From Streptomyces bathyalis (GTDB taxonomy: Bacteria; Actinomycetota; Actinomycetes; Streptomycetales; Streptomycetaceae), in assembly GCF_015910445.1 (NCBI RefSeq), contig NZ_CP048882.1, positions 3,224,001 to 3,288,000 of the forward strand: a DNA stretch of 64,000 nt, in the 5' to 3' direction. A model generated the notes under the pieces. It was not told the origin of the DNA, did not search any database, and saw only the letters and a list, made by a program, of their open reading frames with translations. Each line of letters begins with the position of its first letter. Position 1 is the stretch's first letter. Made by a program: the position numbers and the translations under genes. This document shows, piece by piece, positions 42,697 to 49,998 of this stretch.

Positions 42697-42701
42697 CCTA
42701 G
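41694..42701 (+). CDS. IS481-family DDE transposase
   Basis: 335 aa (or 322 aa from GTG 41733, which aligns better with family N-termini). Helix-turn-helix VAREMGISRATAYKWVRRY; DDE core with Asp in GELVHVDVKKLGRIP, Asp in RVLTDNAWSYRKSD and Glu in QTNGKVERFNRTL. The stop codon TAG (42699-42701) is not part of the element but is supplied by the CTAG of the target duplication. A 14-bp inverted repeat at 41679-41692/41720-41733 covers the translation start region. Confidence 0.93.
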   Translation: MVEVSNLHRTEAFVYHRNARLTVRGRRLLVDRVRSGRPVAHVAREMGISRATAYKWVRRYACEGQAGLADRSSRPHHTPHRTPRALELRVCALRTERKLGPARIGPILGMPPSTVHRVLTRHGLHRLSWLDRPTGRLIRRYERSRPGELVHVDVKKLGRIPEGGGWRVHGREAARAARPQSRHSTGYDYIHSAVDDHSRLAYSEVHPDEKATTCADFIRRAAAHFATLGIDRIERVLTDNAWSYRKSDLWKQALAGLGAVGKRIRPYRPQTNGKVERFNRTLLDEWAYQRPYSSNSERTAALDNFLHAYNHHRCHTALAGQPPISRVNNASGQYT

Positions 42702-42702
42702 C

Positions 42703-43085
42703 CGCTTGCACGCCCGGGCGGGCAAACAACATCCCGACCACATAACCGTGGTGCGCTCCTTCATGCCTCACCTGGCGAAACCTTTACGACGGGGCAGTGC
42801 CGGCGCGGCCCGTGACCTCATCCGCAGCCTCGTCATCGGGCAACTGCAGGACGAGGACGCGGTGTTGGTGGTCGACAAGACCGGCGGTCCGAAGAAGGCC
42901 ACACACGGTTGGCGTTCAGCGTCGGTACACCGGCACCGCCCGGCGGATCGAGAAGGGCCAGGTCACCGTAGCGCCGGCTTCACCACGAAACCTTGCGCGC
43001 AGGGTTGAGGTGCTTGCGCGGCAGATCGCCGGGTAAGCGGCAGCCACGCCGTCGATGAGCGCACGCGCCGAAGGAGAGACTGTCT
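42703..43085. pseudogene. IS701-family transposase relic
   Basis: Within this 383-bp stretch the plus-strand frame at 42706-42910 reads AARDLIRSLVIGQLQDEDAV and LVVDKTGGPKKATH. The frame at 42797-43036 continues with TVGVQRRYTGTARRIEKGQV. Together these match the VLVVDETGxxKKGTxxxGVQRQYxGTxGRxENxQV core of IS701-type transposases, broken by one frameshift near 42905. No ends were seen. The strand is plus. GAAGGAGAG at 43070-43078 is the ribosome-binding site of the next gene. Confidence 0.75.
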
Positions 43086-44327
43086 ATGCCACAGGGCGAA
43101 CCGGCCACCAGGAACCCGGACAAGGGCTATGTAGCGCTTCTTGGCTGGAGTCTCAATGCGGTGGAAGCGCTCGACCGGTTCGACCGGCGGTACGTCGTCG
43201 TGGCGCCGGAGTGGGCCGAGGAGTACTGCGTCGAGCACGACATCCCCTACGTGCCGTGGAATTTCGAACGGCTCAACGACCGCTCCATGGAGATCGCCGA
43301 GACTCTGCAGAACGAGGGTGTGGACGTCGCGATCCCGCTGTTCGAGGAAACAGTTGAATGGGCAGGGGCGATCAACTCCGTCCTGCTGGACAACCCGCGT
43401 TTGTACGGTCAGGCCATGCTGCTGCGGGACAAGGCGCTGATGAAGCGCCGCGCGCAACTCGGCGGCATCCGGGTCGGAATCTTCGAGGAAGCCCACGACC
43501 GGGACGATGTGATCCGCTTCCTCAAGCGCGTCAATCAGACGCTGCTCAAGCTGGACGGTGACCCGAACGATCCGATCCATCTCAAGGCGTTCGACAAGGC
43601 AGGATGCCTCGGGCACCGCGTCATCCGCACCCCGGACGAGGTCGACACGATTCCGGAAGAGGAGTTCCCGGTTCTCATGGAATCCCACCTCGACGGCTGG
43701 GAGTTCGCGGTCGAGGCGTGGGTACACAACGGGAAGATCAAGTTCCTCAATATCTCCGAATACGTCACGCTGGGATATTCGGTGTTCGTGCCGGCAACCC
43801 CGGAACTGGAGCGGTACCGCCCGCAGATCACGGCGCAGATCGAGAAGCTCATCAAGACGTTCGACATCGAGTTCGGCTTCGTGCACCCGGAGTATTTCGT
43901 CACCAGTGACGGCGAGATGTACTTCGGCGAGGTCGCCTACCGGCCGCCGGGCTTCAAGGTGTTCGAACTGCTGGAGCGTGCGTACGGGTTCAACGCCTAC
44001 CATGGGCTGGTGCTGGCCTTCGACCCGAAGACTACCGAGGAGGAGATCGACGCCTTCTTCCCGCGCGAGGTCGTCGACGCGTCCGGGGTCGCCGGCTGCT
44101 TCGGTGTCTACCCCCGCCGCCGCGTCGTCAGCGACCTGCAGATTCCGGAGGAGACCGAGGACGACGACTACTACGAGTCGCACGACCTCTCGAGGCCGCT
44201 CGAGGAGACTGTCACCAAGAGGACCGCGTTCGGCACCCATTGGGGCCTGGTGTATTTCTTCGGTGATGACGCCTACCGGATGCGCGACCTGTTGAAGAGG
44301 CAGGAAGAGCTCGACTTCTACGTCTGA
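43086..44327 (+). CDS. ATP-grasp enzyme, first gene of an uncharacterised pair
   Basis: 413 aa. An N-terminal Rossmann-like pre-ATP-grasp domain (ALLGWSLNAVEALDRFDRRY) is followed by the ATP-grasp fold: a central Lys region LLKLDGDPNDPIHLKAFDKAG, the hinge EFPVLMESHLDGWEFAVEAW and the metal site GFVHPEYFVTSDGEMYFGEV. It probably ligates a carboxylate to an amine or thiol through an acyl-phosphate. A good ribosome-binding site precedes ATG 43086, and 39 nt separate it from the next gene. Bordered by transposon relics, so probably acquired. Confidence 0.85.
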   Translation: MPQGEPATRNPDKGYVALLGWSLNAVEALDRFDRRYVVVAPEWAEEYCVEHDIPYVPWNFERLNDRSMEIAETLQNEGVDVAIPLFEETVEWAGAINSVLLDNPRLYGQAMLLRDKALMKRRAQLGGIRVGIFEEAHDRDDVIRFLKRVNQTLLKLDGDPNDPIHLKAFDKAGCLGHRVIRTPDEVDTIPEEEFPVLMESHLDGWEFAVEAWVHNGKIKFLNISEYVTLGYSVFVPATPELERYRPQITAQIEKLIKTFDIEFGFVHPEYFVTSDGEMYFGEVAYRPPGFKVFELLERAYGFNAYHGLVLAFDPKTTEEEIDAFFPREVVDASGVAGCFGVYPRRRVVSDLQIPEETEDDDYYESHDLSRPLEETVTKRTAFGTHWGLVYFFGDDAYRMRDLLKRQEELDFYV

Positions 44328-44366
44328 CGATCCCGTGGACGCAGGAGACCAACCCGAGGGAACCTT

Positions 44367-46397
44367 TTGAAACCGACCGTCGACGTCAGCGGTGAGGCCA
44401 CGACGCTGGACAAGCGCGTGACCTCACTCGACGACGCCATCCAGGCCATGGCCGAAACCCGCGACTTCGGCAAGCACACGAAGCTGCGGCGGGTCCTGGA
44501 AGCACTGCGGCGGGTGCTCGTGCAGCCGGGCGGCGCCGCGGCGGTCCAGGCCAGGGCGCAGGCCCTTGAGGAAGCCGGGCTTTTCCAGGAGACGGACTGG
44601 GCGTCACCGGAGATCCTCGTCCCGTCGCTGGTCGGCCCGGGACTGCACAGCGGAGACCCGGACACGGTCGTCATGGAGGCGACCAGCGAGCTGCGGGTGC
44701 TCGCCGTCGCGCGCGGCGACTACGCGCACCCGACGCTGCCCGCCGAGGACGCCCGCCAGTTCCTGTCCCAGGTGCTGGCTATGAACCTGGAACTGCTGTT
44801 CGCGCCGCTCAGCGAGGCGGAGCGAACCCAGAACGGCCGGACCGCGCAGCTCATCCGGGACCTGTTCCGCCACCTCGCCGACGAGATCGGTTACGACAGC
44901 GTCCTGGACGACCTGGTCGACGAGATCTGGCGGATCCTGCGTCAGCGTCCGATCCAGGTCGAGGCGGTGCAGTCCCTGATCACCCGGATCGCGACGTACC
45001 GCGACGACCCGGACGTCGATCTTGGCGGGTCGTCAGGGCAGGGCTTCGACCGGCTCATCACGAGCCTGTTCGGGACCACCGAGGCATGCCGGGAGGACCC
45101 GGGCATCGACGTCTTCCGCTCCCGGCTTGAGGCGATGGACGCCGGCGGCCTGCAGTACGAGGCCACGGGGTTCGCGCGGGCGATGCACGACACCGGCCTG
45201 GTGTCGCCGTACCACGCGGAACTGCTCCGGTTCCTTCTGCGCGAGAGCGACTACCTCATCGGTGAGGCGCTCGGGCTGTCCGACACCGGCCGGAACTGCC
45301 TGCTGCGCTACAGCCAGCTGGTGCACCGGCTGATCGAGGTGGCCGTGCACCCGCAGACCGCGCAATGCATCTACGGGCTGGCGCTGCTGCTCGACCGCGG
45401 CATCCTTTACGAGCCGCCGGTGGTGCCCGCTCTGTGGCGCCAGCTGGCGCTCGAACTCTCCCCGGTCGCGCGGGAGCGGTTGACGACGGTTTTCGGCGAC
45501 GTGCCGGGGCCGCAGGCGCGGCTGGTCGCGGGGGTGCTCTCGATGCTGGGCCAGCCGCTCGGCGTCGGTCAGGGCGACAACCCCACCTGCCAGTCGGCCC
45601 GCGCGCTGTCGATGTGGTCCTACAACGACCCGGACTACCTGCTGCAAATGGTGGTCTGGGCGGCCCGCGACGACGAGATCCTCATGCACTTCGAGGGTCA
45701 GCCGATCTCGTCGAAGGACAGCGCAACCGGAGTCGCGAGCACGCTGCCGATGGACCTGGACCCCGTATCGCTGCTCGTGGTCCCCCACTTGGACCGGATC
45801 TACGCCGAGATGGGGCGGCACTGCGCCGCGCGGCCAGGAGACCCGCACCGGTGGGTCAACCCCGAGTTCCACGGCTGGTGGGCCGCCCGCGGGTTCCACA
45901 TCAACGTCGACGTCGCCACCGGAAACCTGGTCGACCTCGAGGAGTTCCTGCGGCAGTTCCACGCCGGCTACCACCCGTCCTACAACGGCGAGCAGCCGCT
46001 GATCCATCCGCAGCCGGCCGGCGTCGCCGTCACGGACAGCGCGGCCCGCTACGTCGGCTGGCACGCGATCACGATCCTGCGGGTCGCGCCGGACCCACAG
46101 GACGTCATGCGGGTGTACTTCTTCAACCCGAACAACGACAGCGGCCAGGACTGGGGCGACGGCGTCGTCGTCTCCACCGCGGGCAACGGCGAGCGGTTCG
46201 GCGAGGCCTCGCTGCCATTCGACCAGTTCGCCTCGCGGCTCTACATCTTCCACTCCGACCCGCTGGAGCGCGGCGAACCGGAGCGGGTGCCCGCCGACGA
46301 CATCGCGCGGATCATCGGCTACATCGAGCGCAGCTGGGGCAACGACCGGCTACCCGCCGGGACGCTGCAAGCCCTCGAAAGCCCCACCGGCCTGTGA
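44367..46397 (+). CDS. Large protein with predicted papain-like C-terminal domain
   Basis: 676 aa; I do not recognise the family. Residues 1-390 are helical with no motif. Three segments in the C-terminal part resemble a papain-type active site: GDNPTCQSARALSMW (Cys408 at a helix start), YVGWHAITILRV (His566 on a strand) and YFFNPNNDSGQDWGDG (Asn587, followed by a WG-x-G turn). Spacings (158 and 21) are close to papain's. No signal peptide. TTG 44367 is the start in the frame; ribosome-binding is weak (GAGGGAA). The 39-nt gap to the ATP-grasp gene makes an operon likely. Confidence 0.65.
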   Translation: MKPTVDVSGEATTLDKRVTSLDDAIQAMAETRDFGKHTKLRRVLEALRRVLVQPGGAAAVQARAQALEEAGLFQETDWASPEILVPSLVGPGLHSGDPDTVVMEATSELRVLAVARGDYAHPTLPAEDARQFLSQVLAMNLELLFAPLSEAERTQNGRTAQLIRDLFRHLADEIGYDSVLDDLVDEIWRILRQRPIQVEAVQSLITRIATYRDDPDVDLGGSSGQGFDRLITSLFGTTEACREDPGIDVFRSRLEAMDAGGLQYEATGFARAMHDTGLVSPYHAELLRFLLRESDYLIGEALGLSDTGRNCLLRYSQLVHRLIEVAVHPQTAQCIYGLALLLDRGILYEPPVVPALWRQLALELSPVARERLTTVFGDVPGPQARLVAGVLSMLGQPLGVGQGDNPTCQSARALSMWSYNDPDYLLQMVVWAARDDEILMHFEGQPISSKDSATGVASTLPMDLDPVSLLVVPHLDRIYAEMGRHCAARPGDPHRWVNPEFHGWWAARGFHINVDVATGNLVDLEEFLRQFHAGYHPSYNGEQPLIHPQPAGVAVTDSAARYVGWHAITILRVAPDPQDVMRVYFFNPNNDSGQDWGDGVVVSTAGNGERFGEASLPFDQFASRLYIFHSDPLERGEPERVPADDIARIIGYIERSWGNDRLPAGTLQALESPTGL

Positions 46398-46664
46398 ACC
46401 CACTGCGCAACCATGGGTCGTGGCCGTTGCACGGGCATCGGCTCCGAACGGCTCGGCGCCGGTGGTACAGGTCTCGTAGACCCGCTGCTTGAGACGACCC
46501 GGCTCGCCATTGCCCTGGAACGCGCCCGGGGCGGCGAGCCGAGCGACGACGCCACCTTGTTCCTCATCGAGTGGCACGGCCGACTGCGCCTGCGAAGTGG
46601 CGAGTTCGTGCCCGGCTGGACTGGTGCGGGCCAGAGGTGCCTCTCCGCAGGCCGGGGAGCTCGG
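46398..46664 (+). pseudogene. PP2C/SpoIIE phosphatase C-terminal relic
   Basis: The frame from 46413 contains RLAIALERARGGEPSDDATL followed by FLIEWHG. This is the final strand of SpoIIE-type phosphatases (compare QLDDDATVLLAEWNG in the intact gene ending at 53758). Nothing of the upstream catalytic core is present, so only the tail survives, directly after the papain-like gene. Confidence 0.6.
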
Positions 46665-47450
46665 TGAGCCGACTGGAACCCGGTTTGATCACGCGGCTCT
46701 CAGGTGACACGCACGGCCGTGGTGGCGGCGCCGTACGCGAGGAGTGGCCGTTCACTCAACCCGATGCCGGCTTGCTCCGTGAGGGCAATGCCGGGCAGGC
46801 GAACTTCTCGTTCACCCGGGTGTTCTGAGCAGGCGGCGGCCCGATGAGGCTCCCGCGCCGCGGCGGGTCGCGGGCCCTTGCCTGGATCGCCCCGCACCGG
46901 TGAGGGCAGCGACCGGTGCAGACTTCCGCCATCCGCCGAGTCGAGAATCGAGGGCGCCCAGGCTGCAGAAAATCTGTAGTGGCGAGAGTAGACATGGAGA
47001 GGTGTTGGGGGTAGATTGCTTCTCGTACTCGCAGAGATCAGAAGGGCGAGGCAGGTGACGAACTGCCTCGCATGCAGGTCAAGCAAGTAGTGGACCGGCG
47101 GTCGAGTGGTGTGGCTGCATGGTGAAGGCTCCACCACTGGCTGCCGGGCCAAGCGACTCCAGGAGTCGCACGCAGTTCTGCAAGATCGAGCAGTGCACGA
47201 CAGATCAGTAGAGAAGGAGGAGAAACGCGCCATCAGGATCGCCCGGGGCGGGAAGTCCGCCCGGGTACCGCAGACCCCGGATTGGAAGGTGGTCCCCGGT
47301 CACGCAGCTGCGATCCCCGCACCCGTCCCTCCGGACGGTGGTGCGGAAAACAGAAGCCGGTGCAAATAGCCGGTAGATGGTGTTGATCCCCTCGGGGCCC
47401 TGGTGCCGCACGGCGCCAGGGCCCCTCGACGCGTCTCCCGAGAGGTGCCA
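46665..47450. other. Non-coding region and long leader of the MerR gene
   Basis: 786 bp without a supported gene. The last 250 bp look like a structured leader: GGAGGAG at 47217-47223, a GC hairpin CCCGGGGCGG/CCGCCCGGG at about 47248-47270, and GGGGCCCTGG/CCAGGGCCCC (47394-47403 and 47416-47425) 25 nt before the GTG. A long structured 5' region would suit post-transcriptional control, for example by temperature; this is inference. Confidence 0.4.
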
Positions 47451-47798
47451 GTGGCCGCAGACAATCCCTCCACCCCGTCGAGCAACCTCGACGACGACGA
47501 TTTCCCCGCCTACACCATGGGGCGGGCCGCCGAGATGCTCGGCACGACGCCCGCCTTCCTGCGAGCCATCGGCGAAGCACACTTGATCGTGCCGCTCCGC
47601 TCGGACGGTGGGCACCGCCGCTACTCCCGCTACCAACTGAGGCTCGCCGCCCGGGCGCGCGAACTGGTCGACCAGGGGACCTCCGTAGAGGCTGCCTGCC
47701 GCATCATCATCCTTGAAGACCAGCTCGAGGAAGCCAAGCGCATCAACGAACAGCTGCGCGCCCCGGAGACCTCCCCGGAATCGAAAGCCGACGCCTGA
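47451..47798 (+). CDS. MerR-family helix-turn-helix regulator
   Basis: 115 aa. [20 protein letters not shown] is the first helix-turn-helix helices, [20 protein letters not shown] the wing and second helical pair, followed by a short coiled helix ([18 protein letters not shown]). It lacks a ligand-binding domain. The GTG start follows a strong leader hairpin (47394-47425). Similar short MerR proteins in Streptomyces lie near cold-shock or helicase genes, but no such neighbour exists here. Confidence 0.88.
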   Translation: MAADNPSTPSSNLDDDDFPAYTMGRAAEMLGTTPAFLRAIGEAHLIVPLRSDGGHRRYSRYQLRLAARARELVDQGTSVEAACRIIILEDQLEEAKRINEQLRAPETSPESKADA

Positions 47799-48262
47799 GA
47801 CAGGCCGCCCGACCCGGCCGCCCCGCGTGTCATCAGGGGATCGCCCGTCCCGGGCGCCAGAGGACGTGGCGTCACATCATCAGCACGAACGGCTGAAGTG
47901 CCGCATGGCACGCCGACTTCGGCGGCGCACAACCAGCACTCGCCTGCGCGGGTTCGGCCATGCCGCGGGAAAGCGGAAGCACTTGGAGGTGCTTCCGCAT
48001 GACAGCAGACTCGATGCCTCCCCCCTCCGGCGCACGACCTGCAACGGTTCCGGTGATGCAAACGCCGGCTCACGCAGGCGCGTTGACCTCGTTCGGGACG
48101 TCCTCGCGTGTGGATGGATGAGGTAGCGAGGCGCTGCGGGCGCCCACGCTCGCAGCAGCGGGGTGGTGTGGCGGCTGCGCACGTAGCCGTGCCCCAGTAT
48201 TTACAAAGAGCTCTTCGCACAGATGTATTTGCAAAGAAGTAGCTGTGATCTACGGTGCCTGC
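47799..48262. other. Intergenic region with terminator and ArsR operator
   Basis: 464 bp. GCGGAAGCAC (47973-47982) pairs perfectly with GTGCTTCCGC (47989-47998), a terminator for the MerR transcript. GTATTTACAAAGAG (48197-48210) and GTATTTGCAAAGAA (48225-48238) are direct repeats 28 bp apart in an unusually AT-rich patch. The second overlaps the -35 TTGCAA (48229-48234), which is 16 bp from -10 TACGGT (48251-48256). Likely autoregulatory operator. Confidence 0.65.
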
Positions 48263-48859
48263 ATGGCACAGATTCCCGATGAGCAGTCCGTCGTCCTGGA
48301 CGCCAAGGGCCTACGCGCTCTGGCACACCCCGTGCGCGTGCAGCTCCTTGGTCTGCTGCGGCTCCACGGCCCCGCTACTGCCACGCAGTTGGCCGGCCGT
48401 TTGGCCTTGAACTCGGGTGCGACCAGCTACCACCTGCGCCAACTCGCTGCGGCCGGCTTCGTTGCCGAGGACGCAGAGAGGGGGAACGCGCGAGAGCGGT
48501 GGTGGCGTTCGGTGCACCAGCTGACGCGCTTCAGCTCCGAGGCCTTCGCGGAGTGCGAGCCCGAGGCGGCGATGGCGTATCTGCAGTCGGTCCACAACTC
48601 GTACACCATGCGCTCCCAGCAGGCGCTCAACGGCCTGCAGACACTGCCGCGGCCGTGGCGGGAGGCGTTCGACATGAGCGATGCCTCTCTTCGGCTCACC
48701 CCGGCGGAGGCCCAGGAGATGCGGGATGAGATCTGGAACGTCGTCGACCGGTATCGACGGGCCGCGGGCGACGACGGGCCCGAGGACGCCGACCGGGTCT
48801 GGGTGAACGTCCATGTGCTGCCGGATGTCGACATCGCTGAACGGGAGGCGGAGAGCTGA
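48263..48859 (+). CDS. ArsR-like winged-helix regulator
   Basis: 198 aa. LRALAHPVRVQLLGLLRLHG and TATQLAGRLALNSGATSYHL form the winged helix, with RERWWRSVHQLTRF as the start of the C-terminal dimer domain. This is the Streptomyces ArsR subclass normally followed by an MFS exporter gene. TACGGT ends 6 nt before ATG 48263 (leaderless). Its TGA overlaps an ATG that opens a truncated transporter frame. Confidence 0.9.
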   Translation: MAQIPDEQSVVLDAKGLRALAHPVRVQLLGLLRLHGPATATQLAGRLALNSGATSYHLRQLAAAGFVAEDAERGNARERWWRSVHQLTRFSSEAFAECEPEAAMAYLQSVHNSYTMRSQQALNGLQTLPRPWREAFDMSDASLRLTPAEAQEMRDEIWNVVDRYRRAAGDDGPEDADRVWVNVHVLPDVDIAEREAES

Positions 48860-48927
48860 TGCGTTACGAGGAAACGGCCATGGCCGGCCGGACGCGGTTA
48901 CGGCCGCTCGTGGGCGCATATACATGA
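48859..48927 (+). pseudogene. Truncated MFS transporter start
   Basis: ATG 48859 overlaps the ArsR stop (TGATG) and encodes MRYEETAMAGRTRLRPLVGA, then YT and a stop. TRLRPLVGA resembles the cytoplasmic N-terminus just before helix 1 of MFS exporters usually encoded at this position. The rest of the transporter is missing. Codon 14 is the rare TTA. Confidence 0.45.
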
Positions 48928-48979
48928 ACTGCAGTACGTGTAATAAGATGCGTGAACGCCAGTTAGTTACGATCGGGCC

Positions 48980-49306
48980 ATGCGCGCAGTGCCCGAACCT
49001 CACACCGGATGGACGTTTCTGACCAACCACGCACGAGTGCTGGCGACCATCGCCGACGATCAGCACGTCCGGATCCGCGATATCGCCGCACACTGCCGGC
49101 TGACGGAACGTGCCGTCCAGAAGATCATTTTCGACCTGGAGCAGGGCGGCTACTTGTCCCACGTCCGCGAAGGACGCGCCAATGCGTACCGGATCGAGCC
49201 CGACAAGGTGCTGCGGCACCCAGCCGAAGCCGGGCTGACGGTGGCCTCGTTGCTTTCCTGGCTCGTCAAAGACGAAGCCGACCGCAAGACGGCCCGGGAC
49301 GACTAG
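48980..49306 (+). CDS. Winged-helix transcriptional regulator (MarR/ArsR-like, 108 aa)
   Basis: WTFLTNHARVLATIADDQHV, RIRDIAAHCRLTERAVQKII and GGYLSHVREGRANAYRI give a complete winged helix with a short C-terminal helix. TACGAT (48968-48973) ends 6 nt before the ATG, so it is probably leaderless. Its TAG stop lies in a CTAG that is also the target of a decayed IS481 end immediately downstream. Confidence 0.85.
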   Translation: MRAVPEPHTGWTFLTNHARVLATIADDQHVRIRDIAAHCRLTERAVQKIIFDLEQGGYLSHVREGRANAYRIEPDKVLRHPAEAGLTVASLLSWLVKDEADRKTARDD

Positions 49307-49370
49307 ATGTATTGACCTGCCGGCCTCTGTGAACCCGGCGGTTGAGCGGCTTTGAGCTGAAGCCGCCTTG
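49303..49370 (-). mobile_element. Decayed IS481-family right end
   Basis: CTAG-A-TGTATTGACCTG (49303-49319) matches the right terminus of the intact element (12 of 12 bases from TGTATTGACCTG) and is preceded by the CTAG target. Reading leftward, LKAAQPPGSQRPAGQYI then TAG resembles the intact transposase end LAGQPPISRVNNASGQYT. Beyond about 70 bp no similarity is seen, so this is a solo relic inserted at the stop codon of the winged-helix gene. Confidence 0.6.
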
Positions 49371-49509
49371 GACGAGCGACCAGCAAGCTCGTCAGCGACT
49401 CGGGCGGCTCTCCGCCTGGCCGCAAGAGCCGCGTCGTCGCGAGAGGTCGTGGGACATGAGCTGGTCTTCCCAAGCTCCCGTAGGGGTGTCTGTGGAGCAT
49501 GATCGGACC

Positions 49510-49848
49510 ATGGCTCACGAGCGATTCCACCAGGGCGACGGAAGCGCCCGATATGAGGGTCCCGCGACCGTCGTCTTCCCCGACGGCCGTGAGGCCGCCG
49601 TGATCGCCTCCCTCATGCTCCGCCTGGATCCATCCACAGTGCCCGACTTCAGTTACGACCGGCACAGCACCTGGGGAGGCAGCCTCACCCTCGCCGGTGA
49701 CGATGAGGTTGATCTCTTCGACGCAGCCCCCGGCATTCTTCGTCTGCCCGATGGGCGAGTGGGTTCGTTCATGGCCACCAGCGGGCCTCGCGAGGCGGGC
49801 TGCTCAGGACTCGGGCCTGCCCCGTTCGGCCAAGCCTGGGACCACTGA
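49510..49848 (+). CDS. Hypothetical protein, 112 aa
   Basis: No family recognised. The start MAHERFHQGDGSARYEGPAT leads into a beta-rich region (VVFPDGREAAVIASLMLRLD) and a mid region with TWGGSLTLAGDDEVDLFD and LRLPDGRVGSF, suggesting a small all-beta domain. CATGAT (49498-49503) ends 6 nt before ATG 49510. The frame is open upstream, but the leaderless promoter supports this start. Confidence 0.6.
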   Translation: MAHERFHQGDGSARYEGPATVVFPDGREAAVIASLMLRLDPSTVPDFSYDRHSTWGGSLTLAGDDEVDLFDAAPGILRLPDGRVGSFMATSGPREAGCSGLGPAPFGQAWDH

Positions 49849-49998
49849 CCGGTTCGTCGTGGACGGATTCCCTGTCTGACGCTGAGTGATCACCTTCGAC
49901 AACCGAGGAGCAGGTGCATCAGGCGGCTCCCGCCCGACAACCGCGAGGTGATGGCCCCACTACGCGCTGCTGCTCATCCGGGCATTTCGCGGGCCGGG

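Noticed and set aside
45033..46253. Leftward 406-codon frame opposite the papain-like gene
   Set aside because: Antisense shadow; the plus-strand frame shows structured catalytic-type motifs and an operon start.
46700..47233. Leftward 177-codon frame
   Set aside because: Ser/Arg-rich without motifs; it overlaps the leader region of the MerR gene.
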